This document shows positions 46,750 through 55,807 of a stretch of 64,000 nt of DNA, one piece after another (positions within the stretch are counted from its first letter, which is position 1; every line of letters starts with the position of its first letter). This DNA is from Arthrobacter globiformis (GTDB lineage: Bacteria > Actinomycetota > Actinomycetes > Actinomycetales > Micrococcaceae), in the NCBI RefSeq assembly GCF_030817195.1, contig NZ_JAUSYZ010000001.1, forward strand, positions 2,046,001-2,110,000, given 5' to 3'. Below the pieces are notes generated by a model that was given only the letters and a program-made list of their open reading frames with translations, made no database searches and was not told where the DNA came from. The translations under genes were made by a program, and so were the position numbers.

Positions 46750-46907
46750 CGAAGATACCAAGTTCCCATTGCATACGACAGCGGCGCAAGTCACACTGGA
46801 AAGTGCTACTCCGGCCGAATTACAAGCATGAATTTCTTCCGGACTTCATGGGCGTAGCAGCTGTTGCGGCAACTTCCTCAGGGGAGCTCATGACAAGGAG
46901 GATCCAC

Positions 46908-47504
46908 GTGAGTCCGAAAGGCGAAGCAGGCGAGCTGAAGCAACCCTCGACGGCCGGCGTTGCCGTGCCCGCGAGTGGTGCTCAGGGCCTTCTCTTCACT
47001 GAGGATCTCCCCGTTCTGGACGAGGACGCCGGCTACCGCGGGCCCACGGCCTGCAAGGCTGCCGGGATCACCTACCGGCAGCTCGACTACTGGGCCCGCA
47101 CCGGCCTGGTGGAGCCTGCAGTCCGCGGCGCAGCGGGTTCCGGTTCCCAGCGGCTCTACGGTTTCCGCGACATCCTGGTCCTGAAGGTGGTCAAGCGGCT
47201 GCTGGATACCGGCGTATCGCTGCAGCAGATCCGCAGCGCCGTGGAGCACCTCCGTGAACGCGGTGTCGAGGACCTGGCCCAGATCACGCTCATGAGCGAT
47301 GGCGCCAGCGTCTACGAATGTACCTCCGCGGACGAGGTCATCGACCTCGTGCAGGGCGGCCAGGGCGTGTTCGGCATCGCCGTGGGCCGCGTGTGGCGCG
47401 AAGTCGAGGGAAGCCTCGCCTCGCTGCCCAGCGAGCACGCCGGCGACCAGACGTTCCCGGACGACGAACTCAGCAAGCGCCGCGCCGCCCGCAAGATCGG
47501 CTAG
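46908..47504 (+). CDS. MerR-family regulator (Rv1830-like)
   Basis: A 198-residue MerR-type regulator. The winged helix begins at GYRGPTACKAAGITYRQLDY and continues with WARTGLVEP and RLYGFRDILVLKVVKRLLD. The C-terminal part (residues about 140-198) is short. The start is GTG 46908 with AAGGAGG upstream; ATG 46890 with GGGGAG upstream is equally possible. The homologue Rv1830 has been linked to resistance and cell division. A consensus promoter and tandem hexamers lie upstream, perhaps for self-control. Confidence 0.88.
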   Translation: MSPKGEAGELKQPSTAGVAVPASGAQGLLFTEDLPVLDEDAGYRGPTACKAAGITYRQLDYWARTGLVEPAVRGAAGSGSQRLYGFRDILVLKVVKRLLDTGVSLQQIRSAVEHLRERGVEDLAQITLMSDGASVYECTSADEVIDLVQGGQGVFGIAVGRVWREVEGSLASLPSEHAGDQTFPDDELSKRRAARKIG

Positions 47505-47530
47505 CGGCGCCGGCCACGAGATTTTACGCA

Positions 47531-47562
47531 GAAGGCCGCCTCCCGTCGGGGAGGCGGCCTTC
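47531..47562. terminator. Perfect 14-bp hairpin between convergent genes
   Basis: GAAGGCCGCCTCCC and its complement enclose a GTCG loop between the merR stop (47504) and the minus-strand ParA-like stop (47603). It can end transcription from both sides. Confidence 0.8.
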
Positions 47563-47602
47563 ATGCGTTCAGCGGGACCCTGGCTGGGAACAAAGCGTGC
47601 TG

Positions 47603-48424
47603 CTAGCGTGCGCTCCGGCTACGGCTGGTCTTGTTGGTGGCCATGAGATTTCCCAGCAGCGTGTCGTAGAGCCCGGCCGCGGTCTTGGCGGAGTCACCGG
47701 GCCAGTGGTGGACGGAATGCGCCGCGCCCTGGATCTGCTGCCAGTTGGCCTGCTCCGGGATGTGCGGAGCCAGCAGGAGGTCGCCGAACATGGACTGCAT
47801 CTCGGCAAGCCGGAAAGCGTGCTCGGAGGATCCGGAGCGCACCCGGTTGGCCACAATGCCGGCGGGGGCGAGGTTCGGTGCGAATTCCTGCCGGAACAGC
47901 TGGATGGCCCGCATGGTGCGTTCGGTGCCGGCCACGGAGAAGAGCCCGGGCTCGGCCACCAGGGCCACCTTGTTACTGGCGGACCAGGCCATGCGGGTGA
48001 GCCCGTTCAGGGACGGCGGGCAGTCCACCAGGATGAGTTCATAGGCATCCGCACCGGCGAGCACCGCGGACAGCCTGCGCAGATCGCGCTTGCCAAGGTC
48101 GGGCCGGTCGTAGATCCCGGTGTACGCGGACCCGACGGCGACATCGAGCACCGCTGGGCCGGAACCATTAACGATTACCCGGCTAATCCAGCCGCTGGGC
48201 ACGACGTTCTCAGCGATCTTGGCCTTGCGCGGATTTTTCAGCATCCTGCCGATGTCCAGCTTGTCGCTGGGCTGCACCCCGAGGGCTGTGCTGGCGTCGG
48301 CATGGGGATCGAGGTCAACTACGAGGGTTGGGATGCCTGCGGCCAGTGCCGCAGACGCCAGTCCGGTTGTCACGGATGTCTTGCCGACACCGCCCTTGAG
48401 GCTGCTGATGCTGACTACTTGCAC
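47603..48424 (-). CDS. ParA/MinD-family ATPase
   Basis: A 273-residue deviant Walker ATPase: KGGVGKTSVTTGLA at residues 10-23, VVDLDPHADAS as the A' segment and ILVDCPPSLNGL as Walker B. No ParB or membrane-targeting partner is nearby, so the cargo is unknown. The start GTG (48422-48424) has no ribosome-binding site; TATTGG lies 8 nt upstream, so it may be leaderless. A TTG four codons earlier is an alternative. Genes of this type beside the Rv1830-like regulator are common in actinobacteria. Confidence 0.85.
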   Translation of the reverse strand: MQVVSISSLKGGVGKTSVTTGLASAALAAGIPTLVVDLDPHADASTALGVQPSDKLDIGRMLKNPRKAKIAENVVPSGWISRVIVNGSGPAVLDVAVGSAYTGIYDRPDLGKRDLRRLSAVLAGADAYELILVDCPPSLNGLTRMAWSASNKVALVAEPGLFSVAGTERTMRAIQLFRQEFAPNLAPAGIVANRVRSGSSEHAFRLAEMQSMFGDLLLAPHIPEQANWQQIQGAAHSVHHWPGDSAKTAAGLYDTLLGNLMATNKTSRSRSAR

Positions 48425-48728
48425 TTGATAAACCAATACCTAACGCCGGTTGCCGTGTTGGGGTACGTTCCGTTCCGGTGCTGCCGGATGGTGCTGCAGG
48501 AACAGGGGCAGGCTTCCGCCGCCCCATTCATCATATGTTGACCTCGGCCCGAATCCCTTCTTATCGGGATCCGGGCATGCCTCGCAGTAAATACAGGCCC
48601 GGCAGTGAATATGGCCCGGACATGACGGATAATTCTGTGATGGTAGACACAATGATTTGTGTTTCGTCCGGCCCGTCTTACACACTGTGACCACTTACCG
48701 ATACCACCCGCAATGATGCAGGAGAAGT
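48425..48728. other. Divergent intergenic region upstream of pyc
   Basis: This 304-bp region separates the ParA-like gene and pyc. It contains ACACAA-TGAT-TTGTGT (48647-48662), a 6-bp dyad 67 nt before the pyc start, which may be an operator. No small gene with coding character is visible. Confidence 0.5.
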
Positions 48729-51700
48729 ATGTTTTCCAAGATTCTGGTGGCCAACCGCGGAGAAATCGCAATCCGTGCTTTCCGCGCTGGCTACGAACTG
48801 GGCGCCAAGACAGTCGCTGTGTTCCCCAATGAGGACCGTAACTCGATCCACCGCCAGAAGGCCGATGAGGCGTATCTGATTGGCGAAGAGGGACACCCCG
48901 TCCGCGCCTACCTGGACGTTGACGAGGTGGTTCGCGTTGCCAAGGAGTCCGGCGCGGACGCCATCTACCCCGGTTACGGCTTCCTCTCCGAGAATCCGGA
49001 CCTTGCGCGTGCCGCGAAGGCCGCAGGCATCACCTTCGTGGGCCCGCCCGCGGAGGTCCTGGAACTCGCCGGCAACAAGGTGGCCGCCCTGGAGGCCGCC
49101 CGCAAGGCTGGCGTCCCCGTGCTGAAGTCGAGCGCGCCGTCGAAGGATCTCGACGAACTGATCGCTGCTGCGGATGAGATCGGCTTCCCCATCTTCGCCA
49201 AGGCTGTGGCAGGCGGCGGCGGGCGCGGCATGCGCCGCGTCGACACCCGCCAGGCCTTGCCGGAGGCGCTGCAGTCCGCCATGCGCGAGGCCGACGCGGC
49301 CTTCGGTGACCCCACCATGTTCCTTGAGCAGGCCGTGCTCCGCCCTCGCCACATCGAGGTGCAGATCCTGGCCGACGCTGAGGGCAACGTCATGCACCTC
49401 TTCGAACGCGACTGTTCCATCCAGCGCCGCCACCAGAAGGTCATCGAGATCGCCCCGGCCCCCAACCTGGACGAAGGCATCCGCCAGGCCCTCTACCGGG
49501 ATGCCGTGAAGTTCGCCAAGGCCCTGAACTACGTCAACGCCGGCACGGTCGAGTTCCTTGTGGACACCGTCGGCGAACGCGCCGGCCAGCACGTCTTCAT
49601 CGAAATGAACCCCCGCATCCAGGTGGAGCACACCGTCACCGAAGAGGTCACCGACGTCGACCTCGTCCAGGCCCAGATGCGCATCGCCGCCGGCGAGACC
49701 CTGGCTGACCTGGGCCTGTCCCAGGAGACCGTCTTCCTCAAGGGCGCCGCGCTGCAGAGCCGCATTACCACCGAGGACCCGGCCAACGGCTTCCGGCCCG
49801 ACGTCGGAAAGATCACCGGGTACCGATCCGCCGGCGGCGCCGGCGTCAGGCTCGACGGCGGCACCGTCTACTCGGGTGCCGAGATCAGCCCGCACTTCGA
49901 CTCCATGCTCGTGAAGCTCACCTGCCGCGGCCGGGATTACCCCGCCGCTGTTGCCAGGGCGCGCCGGGCACTGGCGGAGTTCCGCATCCGTGGTGTCTCC
50001 ACCAACATCTCTTTCCTCCAGGCCGTGCTGGACGATCCGGACTTCATCGCCGGCAACGTGGCCACGTCCTTCATCGACGAACGGCCCGAACTGCTGAAGG
50101 CGCGCGTCTCCGCCGACCGCGGCACCAAGCTGCTGACGTGGCTCGCCGAGGTCACTGTGAACAAGCCGAATGGCGAACTTCCGGTCCACAGCGACCCGGC
50201 GGACAAGCTCCCCTCGGTCAAGGGCATCGCGGCCCGCCCCGGCTCCCGCCAGCGGCTGCTGGAACTCGGACCGGAGGGCTTCGCCAAGGCGCTGCGCGAG
50301 CAGAAGGCGGTCGCCGTCACGGACACCACGTTCCGCGACGCCCACCAGTCCCTGCTGGCCACCCGCGTCCGCACCAGGGACCTGCTGGCCGCCGCACCCG
50401 CGGTCTCCACCCTCCTGCCGGATCTGCTGTCCGTTGAGGCCTGGGGCGGCGCTACCTACGACGTCGCCCTGCGCTTCCTCGGCGAGGATCCCTGGGACCG
50501 GCTCGCCGCGCTGCGCAAGGCCCTGCCGAACGTCTGCCTGCAGATGCTGCTCCGCGGCCGGAACACCGTGGGCTACACCCCGTACCCAGAGGAAGTGACC
50601 GAGGCCTTCGTCAACGAGGCAGCGGCCACGGGCATCGACATCTTCCGCATCTTCGATGCACTGAACGACGTCAGCCAGATGGCACCTGCCATCCGCGCCG
50701 TGCGGGCCACCGGCACCGCCGTCGCCGAGGTGGCGCTGTGCTACACGGGCGACATGCTGGACCCGGACGAGAAGCTCTACACGCTGGACTACTACCTGGG
50801 CCTGGCGGACAAGATCGTCGAAGCGGGCGCCCACATCCTGGCCATCAAGGACATGGCGGGCCTGCTGCGTCCGGCAGCTGCCGCGAAGCTCGTCTCGGCA
50901 CTGCGGGAACGCTTTGACCTCCCGGTCCACCTGCACACCCACGACACCGCAGGCGGCCAGCTCGCCACCCTGCTCTCGGCAGTCGAGGCCGGCGTCGACG
51001 CTGTGGATGTCGCCTCGGCATCCCTCGCCGGCACCACGAGCCAGCCGTCGGCGTCGGCCCTGGTTGCTGCCCTGGCCCACACGGAACGTGACACCGGGCT
51101 CAGCCTGGCAGCGGTCAGCTCGCTCGAGCCGTACTGGGAGGCCGTGCGCAGGGTTTACGCCCCCTTCGAATCGGGCCTGCCGGGTCCGACCGGACGCGTG
51201 TACCAGCACGAAATCCCGGGCGGGCAGCTGTCCAACCTTCGCCAGCAGGCCATCGCGCTGGGCCTGGGCGAGCGCTTCGAGGCGATCGAGGACATGTACA
51301 CGGCCGCCGACCGGATCCTGGGCCACCTGGTCAAGGTCACCCCGTCGTCGAAGGTGGTGGGCGACCTCGCCCTGCACCTTGTGGGCCTGAACGCAGACCC
51401 GGCCGACTTCAACGAGAATCCGCAGAACTACGACATCCCGGACTCCGTCATCGGCTTCCTGTCCGGCGAACTGGGCGATCCTCCGGGAGGCTGGCCGGAA
51501 CCGTTCCGCACCAAGGCCCTCCAGGGCCGGAGCATCAAGGTCCGCGACGCCGAACTGAGCGCCGAGGACAGTGCGGCTCTCCGCGGCGACTCGAAGACCC
51601 GCCAGCAGACGCTGAACCGGCTGCTGTTCGCCGGGCCGACCAAGGACTACCTCAAGAGCCGGGAGACGTACGGCGACGTTTCGGTCCTGGACACCCGCGA

Positions 51701-52124
51701 CTACCTTTATGGTCTGCAGCGCGGCGAGGAGCACGTGATCCAGCTCGAAAAGGGTGTGCGCCTCATCGCGTCCCTGGAAGCTGTGTCGGAGCCGGACGAG
51801 AAGGGCATGCGCACGGTCATGTGCACGCTGAACGGGCAGTCCCGCCCGGTCTCGGTGCGCGACAAGTCCGTGGTCAGCAATGTGAAGACGGCAGAGAGGG
51901 CGGACGCGTCCGTGCCGGGTCACGTCGCAGCTCCCTTCGCAGGCGCAGTGACGGTCACCGTCAAGGCGGGCGACACCGTCAAGGCAGGCGACACCGTTGC
52001 CACCATCGAAGCGATGAAGATGGAGGCATCCATCACGACGCCGGTGGGCGGCAAGGTGACGCGGCTGGCCATTTCCGCTGTGGAACAGGTGCAGGGCGGT
52101 GACCTGCTGATCGTCGTCGACTAG
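48729..52124 (+). CDS. pyc: Pyruvate carboxylase
   Basis: A 1131-residue biotin enzyme that makes oxaloacetate from pyruvate, CO2 and ATP. Domains in order: biotin carboxylase (about 1-450, with GGGGRGMRRV and EMNPRIQVEHTVTEEVT), carboxyltransferase (about 520-800, with DTTFRDAHQSLLATRVR and the metal-binding HLHTHDTAGG), and biotin carrier (about 1060-1131) with Lys1097 in EAMKMEA. GCAGGAGAAGT gives a good ribosome-binding site. It refills the TCA cycle and complements dicarboxylate uptake. A long open frame on the opposite strand is only a mirror of GC-rich codons. Confidence 0.97.
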   Translation: MFSKILVANRGEIAIRAFRAGYELGAKTVAVFPNEDRNSIHRQKADEAYLIGEEGHPVRAYLDVDEVVRVAKESGADAIYPGYGFLSENPDLARAAKAAGITFVGPPAEVLELAGNKVAALEAARKAGVPVLKSSAPSKDLDELIAAADEIGFPIFAKAVAGGGGRGMRRVDTRQALPEALQSAMREADAAFGDPTMFLEQAVLRPRHIEVQILADAEGNVMHLFERDCSIQRRHQKVIEIAPAPNLDEGIRQALYRDAVKFAKALNYVNAGTVEFLVDTVGERAGQHVFIEMNPRIQVEHTVTEEVTDVDLVQAQMRIAAGETLADLGLSQETVFLKGAALQSRITTEDPANGFRPDVGKITGYRSAGGAGVRLDGGTVYSGAEISPHFDSMLVKLTCRGRDYPAAVARARRALAEFRIRGVSTNISFLQAVLDDPDFIAGNVATSFIDERPELLKARVSADRGTKLLTWLAEVTVNKPNGELPVHSDPADKLPSVKGIAARPGSRQRLLELGPEGFAKALREQKAVAVTDTTFRDAHQSLLATRVRTRDLLAAAPAVSTLLPDLLSVEAWGGATYDVALRFLGEDPWDRLAALRKALPNVCLQMLLRGRNTVGYTPYPEEVTEAFVNEAAATGIDIFRIFDALNDVSQMAPAIRAVRATGTAVAEVALCYTGDMLDPDEKLYTLDYYLGLADKIVEAGAHILAIKDMAGLLRPAAAAKLVSALRERFDLPVHLHTHDTAGGQLATLLSAVEAGVDAVDVASASLAGTTSQPSASALVAALAHTERDTGLSLAAVSSLEPYWEAVRRVYAPFESGLPGPTGRVYQHEIPGGQLSNLRQQAIALGLGERFEAIEDMYTAADRILGHLVKVTPSSKVVGDLALHLVGLNADPADFNENPQNYDIPDSVIGFLSGELGDPPGGWPEPFRTKALQGRSIKVRDAELSAEDSAALRGDSKTRQQTLNRLLFAGPTKDYLKSRETYGDVSVLDTRDYLYGLQRGEEHVIQLEKGVRLIASLEAVSEPDEKGMRTVMCTLNGQSRPVSVRDKSVVSNVKTAERADASVPGHVAAPFAGAVTVTVKAGDTVKAGDTVATIEAMKMEASITTPVGGKVTRLAISAVEQVQGGDLLIVVD

Positions 52125-52170
52125 GCGACTGTTGAGCAGGTGCCCGGCGGGCAGAATGACCGCTGACTAG

Positions 52171-52201
52171 CCTGCAGGGTGGCCAGCGGCCGCCCTGCAG
52201 G
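52171..52201 (+). terminator. Hairpin after pyc
   Basis: CCTGCAGGG and CCCTGCAGG flank a GC-rich 13-nt inner part, 47 nt after pyc. An A-rich stretch (not a T-run) follows, so termination is possible but uncertain. Confidence 0.45.
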
Positions 52202-52321
52202 TAGGGTGGAAAACAGAAAAAAAGTTGTGGGGACGGCGCCAAGCCGCCCCCACAGCCATTTCCGAACCACACCGGCAGCCCGGAACTCCACCGGCAGCCA
52301 GTACAAGACAGAGCGGAAGCC

Positions 52322-53783
52322 ATGACGCAGACCAATACGCCCAAGCCCGGGCCGCGCCCCGACAGGCCCCCCGTCATCGATGTTGCGGGGGAGGCTGGAA
52401 CCCGTCCCGGCGGCGTAACTCTGGCGGACGCTGCGGACGCGTCGCCGTCCGCCGCCGGCGTGGCCCCGTCCGACGCCACCGGCGTGGCGCCGACAGGGGA
52501 CATCAGCGTGGTGACTGTTTCCGACGCCCAAGGACCGCACGTCAGCCGGGTCGCTTTCGGCAGTGGGTGGCGTGGTGCAGCAGGGAATGGCGCCGGCAGC
52601 CATACCCGTCGTGACGGCGGGTCCAGACAGCGTCAGCACGGCGGGCGTCAGCACGGCGGGCTTCAACGCTGCGGATGTCGCTATTGCGGATGTCAACGCA
52701 GTGGATGTCAGCGCCGGGGACCAGGATCAAGCAGTCACAGCCGCAAAGGGCACGGAGCCGGCCGGCGCGGATTCGGCAGCCGATTTCGCCGCCGCCGAAC
52801 CGGCGCCGGCGGACCAAGCCAGGGAGCTCCCCGGGCGCCGCGAACGCCCCGAGGGACCTGAGCCCGCTGCCGCCCTGACCGCCGACCGTCTCCTCACCAG
52901 GTCCGCAGCCGCACCGGTCTCGGGCTGGCGCCGGTGGCTGTACCAGGTCACCCTGGGCTACGTGAACCTGGGCGACTCGGACCAGGTCCGTATCCAGCGG
53001 GCCATGGAGCACCGCATCGCCCTGCGGCTGGGGGAGCGGACCCGGTATGTGCCGGTGCTCTCGCGCAAGGGCGGAGTGGGCAAGACCACCGTCACCACGC
53101 TCCTCGGCATGGTGCTGGCGGAGCTGCGTGAGGACCGGGTCATCGCGATGGACGCGAATCCGGACCGGGGCACGCTCTCGGACCGTTCCCCGGGCAGGGC
53201 TGATTTCACGGCGCGCCAGCTGGTTAAGGACAGGTTCACGGTGAACTCGTTCGCACAGCTGTCCAATTACACCGCGCGCGACGGTTCGCGCCTCGATGTT
53301 CTCGCGTCCGACACAGACCCCATGGTGGCGCACGCCTTCGACGACGCCGACTACCGTGCAGTCACCGACATCCTGGGCCGGTACTACTCCATCGTGCTGA
53401 CTGACTCAGGCACCGGCATGGTGCACTCGGTCATGAAGGGCACGCTGGAAAAGGCCGACGCCGTGGTGCTCGTTTCGGGCGGCAGCGTGGATGAGGCCCG
53501 GCTGGCGTCCGAAACGCTGTCCTGGCTTGAAGCCCATGGCCGCCAGGATCTCGTCGCCAAAGCCACCGTGGCCATTAATATGGCCGCCGGTGACCGCACC
53601 CTGGTCAACATCGACGAAATCGAGCAGCACTTCCTGTCCCGGGTCAAGAATGTGGTGCGGATTCCGCACGACCGGCACCTGGCGGAAGGTTCGCGGATCC
53701 GCCTCGGCCAGCTGAAGCCGGCCACCCGCGCCGCGGCCGTGGAGCTGGCAGCGCTGGTTGTGGACGAACTGCAGCAGGCCTGA
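52322..53783 (+). CDS. MinD/ParA-like ATPase with apparent frameshift near residue 81
   Basis: A MinD-like ATPase similar to those associated with type VII secretion (deviant Walker SRKGGVGKTTVTTLLG, then MDANPDRGTLSDR). Codons from ATG 52322 give a Pro/Ala-rich N-terminus up to about 52564. The ATPase continues in the +1 frame from there to 53783. Removing one G of GGG at 52565-52567 joins them into one protein of about 486 residues (VAFG-SG-GVVQQGMAP). The frame of the second part has a TGA at 52512, so it cannot read further back. Either a consensus error, or the gene now starts at GTG 52563 or ATG 52587 and the ATPase is still made. No ESX genes are nearby. Confidence 0.8.
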
Positions 53784-53792
53784 GCCCCCCGC

Positions 53793-55613
53793 CTAGGCGC
53801 GGGTGGGCTTCGGCGACGTGTACATTTCGTCGATCACCGCTTCGAAGTCCTTCATGACCTGGGCGCGCTTGACCTTCATGGATGGGGTCAGGTGGCCGGA
53901 GGCTTCGGTGAAGTCGCTCGGCACGATCCGGAAGGACTTGATCGCCTCCGCCTGCGACACCGACTGGTTGGCCTGGTTGATAAGCTCCTGCACGGCGGCC
54001 TTGACCTCGGCATGGCCAGCGGCGTCGCCCAGGGGCGTGTCCGCCGGCAGGCCGTGGCGCTGCAGCCAGCCCGGGAGGGCTTCCTCATCGAGAGTCACGA
54101 GGGCGCCGATGAACGGGCGGTTGTCACCCACCACGAGTACCTGTGACACCAGCGCATCAGCCCGGATCTGGTCCTCAAGCAGTGCGGGAACCACATTCTT
54201 GCCGCCGGCGGTGACGATGATTTCCTTCTTCCGGCCGGTAATCAGCAGGTAGCCGTCCTCGTCGAGCTGGCCGATGTCCCCGGTGCGGAACCAGCCATCA
54301 GCGAACGACTCCTCCGTCAGGTCGGGGCGCTGGTAATACCCCTGCATGACGCAGATGCCCTTGACCAGGATCTCGCCGTCGTCGGCAATCCGGACGCTGT
54401 TGCCGGGAATCGGGGCGCCGACGGTGCCGATCTTGATCCGCTCGGGCGTGTTGACGCTGACAGGTGCCGTGGTTTCGGTGAGGCCGTAGCCCTCCAGGAT
54501 CTGCAGGCCGATGCCTTGGAAGAAGTGGCCCAGCCGCTCGCCCAGCGGGCCTCCGCCGGACACCGCATGGGCCACCTCGCCGCCCATGGCGGCCCGAAGC
54601 TTGCCGTAGACGAGCTTGTCGAAGACCGCGTGCCGGAGCTTCAGGCCCAGGCCGGCGCCGCCTGCCTGCCGTGCACGCGAGTAGGCGATCGCGGTTTCGG
54701 CGGCCTTGTGGAAGATCGCACCCTTGCCGCCGTCCTCGGCCTTGGTGAGCGCCGAGTTGTACACCTTTTCGAACACGCGCGGAACGGCGAGGATAAACGT
54801 CGGCTTGTAGCTCTGCAGATCGGGCAGCAGATGCTTGATGTCGGGGGTATGTGCCACGGTGACGCCGGCAGCCACGGCCAGGACCGAGATGAAGCGCGCG
54901 AAGACATGCGCCAGCGGCAGGAACATGATGGTTCGGGACTGCTCGTTGACAACGCCGCTCAGGGAGGTGGCCAACGCGTTCTCGGACAGCTCCACGAAGT
55001 TTCCGTGGGTGAGTTCGCAGCCCTTGGGCCGGCCGGTGGTGCCGGAGGTGTAGATGATGGTGGCGAGGTCGCGGAGCCCGGCGGAGCGCCGTCGGGCGTC
55101 GAGCTCGTCATCGCTGACCGCGGCCCCGGCCGCACGAAGGGTGTCGAGGCCGTCCCCCTCCAGTTGCCATACGTGGGTCAGCGCCGTGAGTCCTTCGGTG
55201 GCAGCGGCCTGCCGGATGACGTTTTCGTGGTGGTCCGATTCGCCGAACGCGGCGACGGCACCGGAGTCACCCAGGTTCCAGGCGACCTGGGAAGGTGACG
55301 ACGTTTCGTAGATGGGAACAGAAACGCCACCTGCGAACCAGATGGCGAAGTCGATGAGTGCCCACTCATAACGGGTCCGGGACATGATGCCCACACGGTC
55401 GCCCGCGCCCACGCCGCTGGCGATGAGCCCCTTGGCGAGGGCTGACACGTCAGCCAAAAACTCCTTGGCCCGAATGTCCTGCCATTGGCCGGCGGAACCG
55501 AGGCGCGAAAACAGGGCAGGATCAGATGCCTTTGCCGCTTGGCGCAGCACAAGGTCCGTGATATTGCTGTCCAGAGGGACGTTCGCCAAGGGCGGAACGC
55601 TGAATTCGCGCAC
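53793..55613 (-). CDS. Long-chain acyl-CoA synthetase (FadD15-like)
   Basis: A 606-residue AMP-dependent ligase that activates fatty acids with ATP and CoA. The AMP-binding motif YTSGTTGRPKG, LEGYGLTETT, GWFRTGDIG and the C-terminal lysine region (LTPSMKVKR) are present. GTG start at 55611-55613 has AAAGGAG upstream. It is convergent with the MinD-like gene and divergent from the ROK kinase gene. The fadD15 to aroG order is as in Rv2187-Rv2178. Confidence 0.93.
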   Translation of the reverse strand: MREFSVPPLANVPLDSNITDLVLRQAAKASDPALFSRLGSAGQWQDIRAKEFLADVSALAKGLIASGVGAGDRVGIMSRTRYEWALIDFAIWFAGGVSVPIYETSSPSQVAWNLGDSGAVAAFGESDHHENVIRQAAATEGLTALTHVWQLEGDGLDTLRAAGAAVSDDELDARRRSAGLRDLATIIYTSGTTGRPKGCELTHGNFVELSENALATSLSGVVNEQSRTIMFLPLAHVFARFISVLAVAAGVTVAHTPDIKHLLPDLQSYKPTFILAVPRVFEKVYNSALTKAEDGGKGAIFHKAAETAIAYSRARQAGGAGLGLKLRHAVFDKLVYGKLRAAMGGEVAHAVSGGGPLGERLGHFFQGIGLQILEGYGLTETTAPVSVNTPERIKIGTVGAPIPGNSVRIADDGEILVKGICVMQGYYQRPDLTEESFADGWFRTGDIGQLDEDGYLLITGRKKEIIVTAGGKNVVPALLEDQIRADALVSQVLVVGDNRPFIGALVTLDEEALPGWLQRHGLPADTPLGDAAGHAEVKAAVQELINQANQSVSQAEAIKSFRIVPSDFTEASGHLTPSMKVKRAQVMKDFEAVIDEMYTSPKPTRA

Positions 55614-55793
55614 GTTAGCTCCTTTGATATCCGTTGGCCGCAGCGGGTAACCCCAACCTTAGTACCTCACGCGGCGATGGCCGGCAGATCTTGGTTACCC
55701 GCCGGTAACTTTACGGCGCAGAACTGCGGGGCGCCAGTGTGCCGGACGTGTCGTGGGTGTGTCGTACCTGCGAAGAGGCTCTGCGGCGACACC

Positions 55794-55799
55794 TAGAAT
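55794..55799 (+). promoter_or_regulatory. -10 box TAGAAT, 8 nt before an ATG
   Basis: TAGAAT, then eight bases, then ATG at 55808, the chosen start of the ROK kinase. No Shine-Dalgarno sequence is present. Confidence 0.5.
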
Positions 55800-55807
55800 G
55801 GGGGACT

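Noticed and set aside
48678..51923. 1081-codon open frame opposite pyruvate carboxylase
   Set aside because: Third-position GC bias removes stop codons on the opposite strand. The product has no recognisable domain, and pyc is certain.
52322..52861. Separate 179-residue Arg/Cys-rich protein
   Set aside because: Only its first ~80 residues look coding; the rest is the shifted reading of the ATPase gene.
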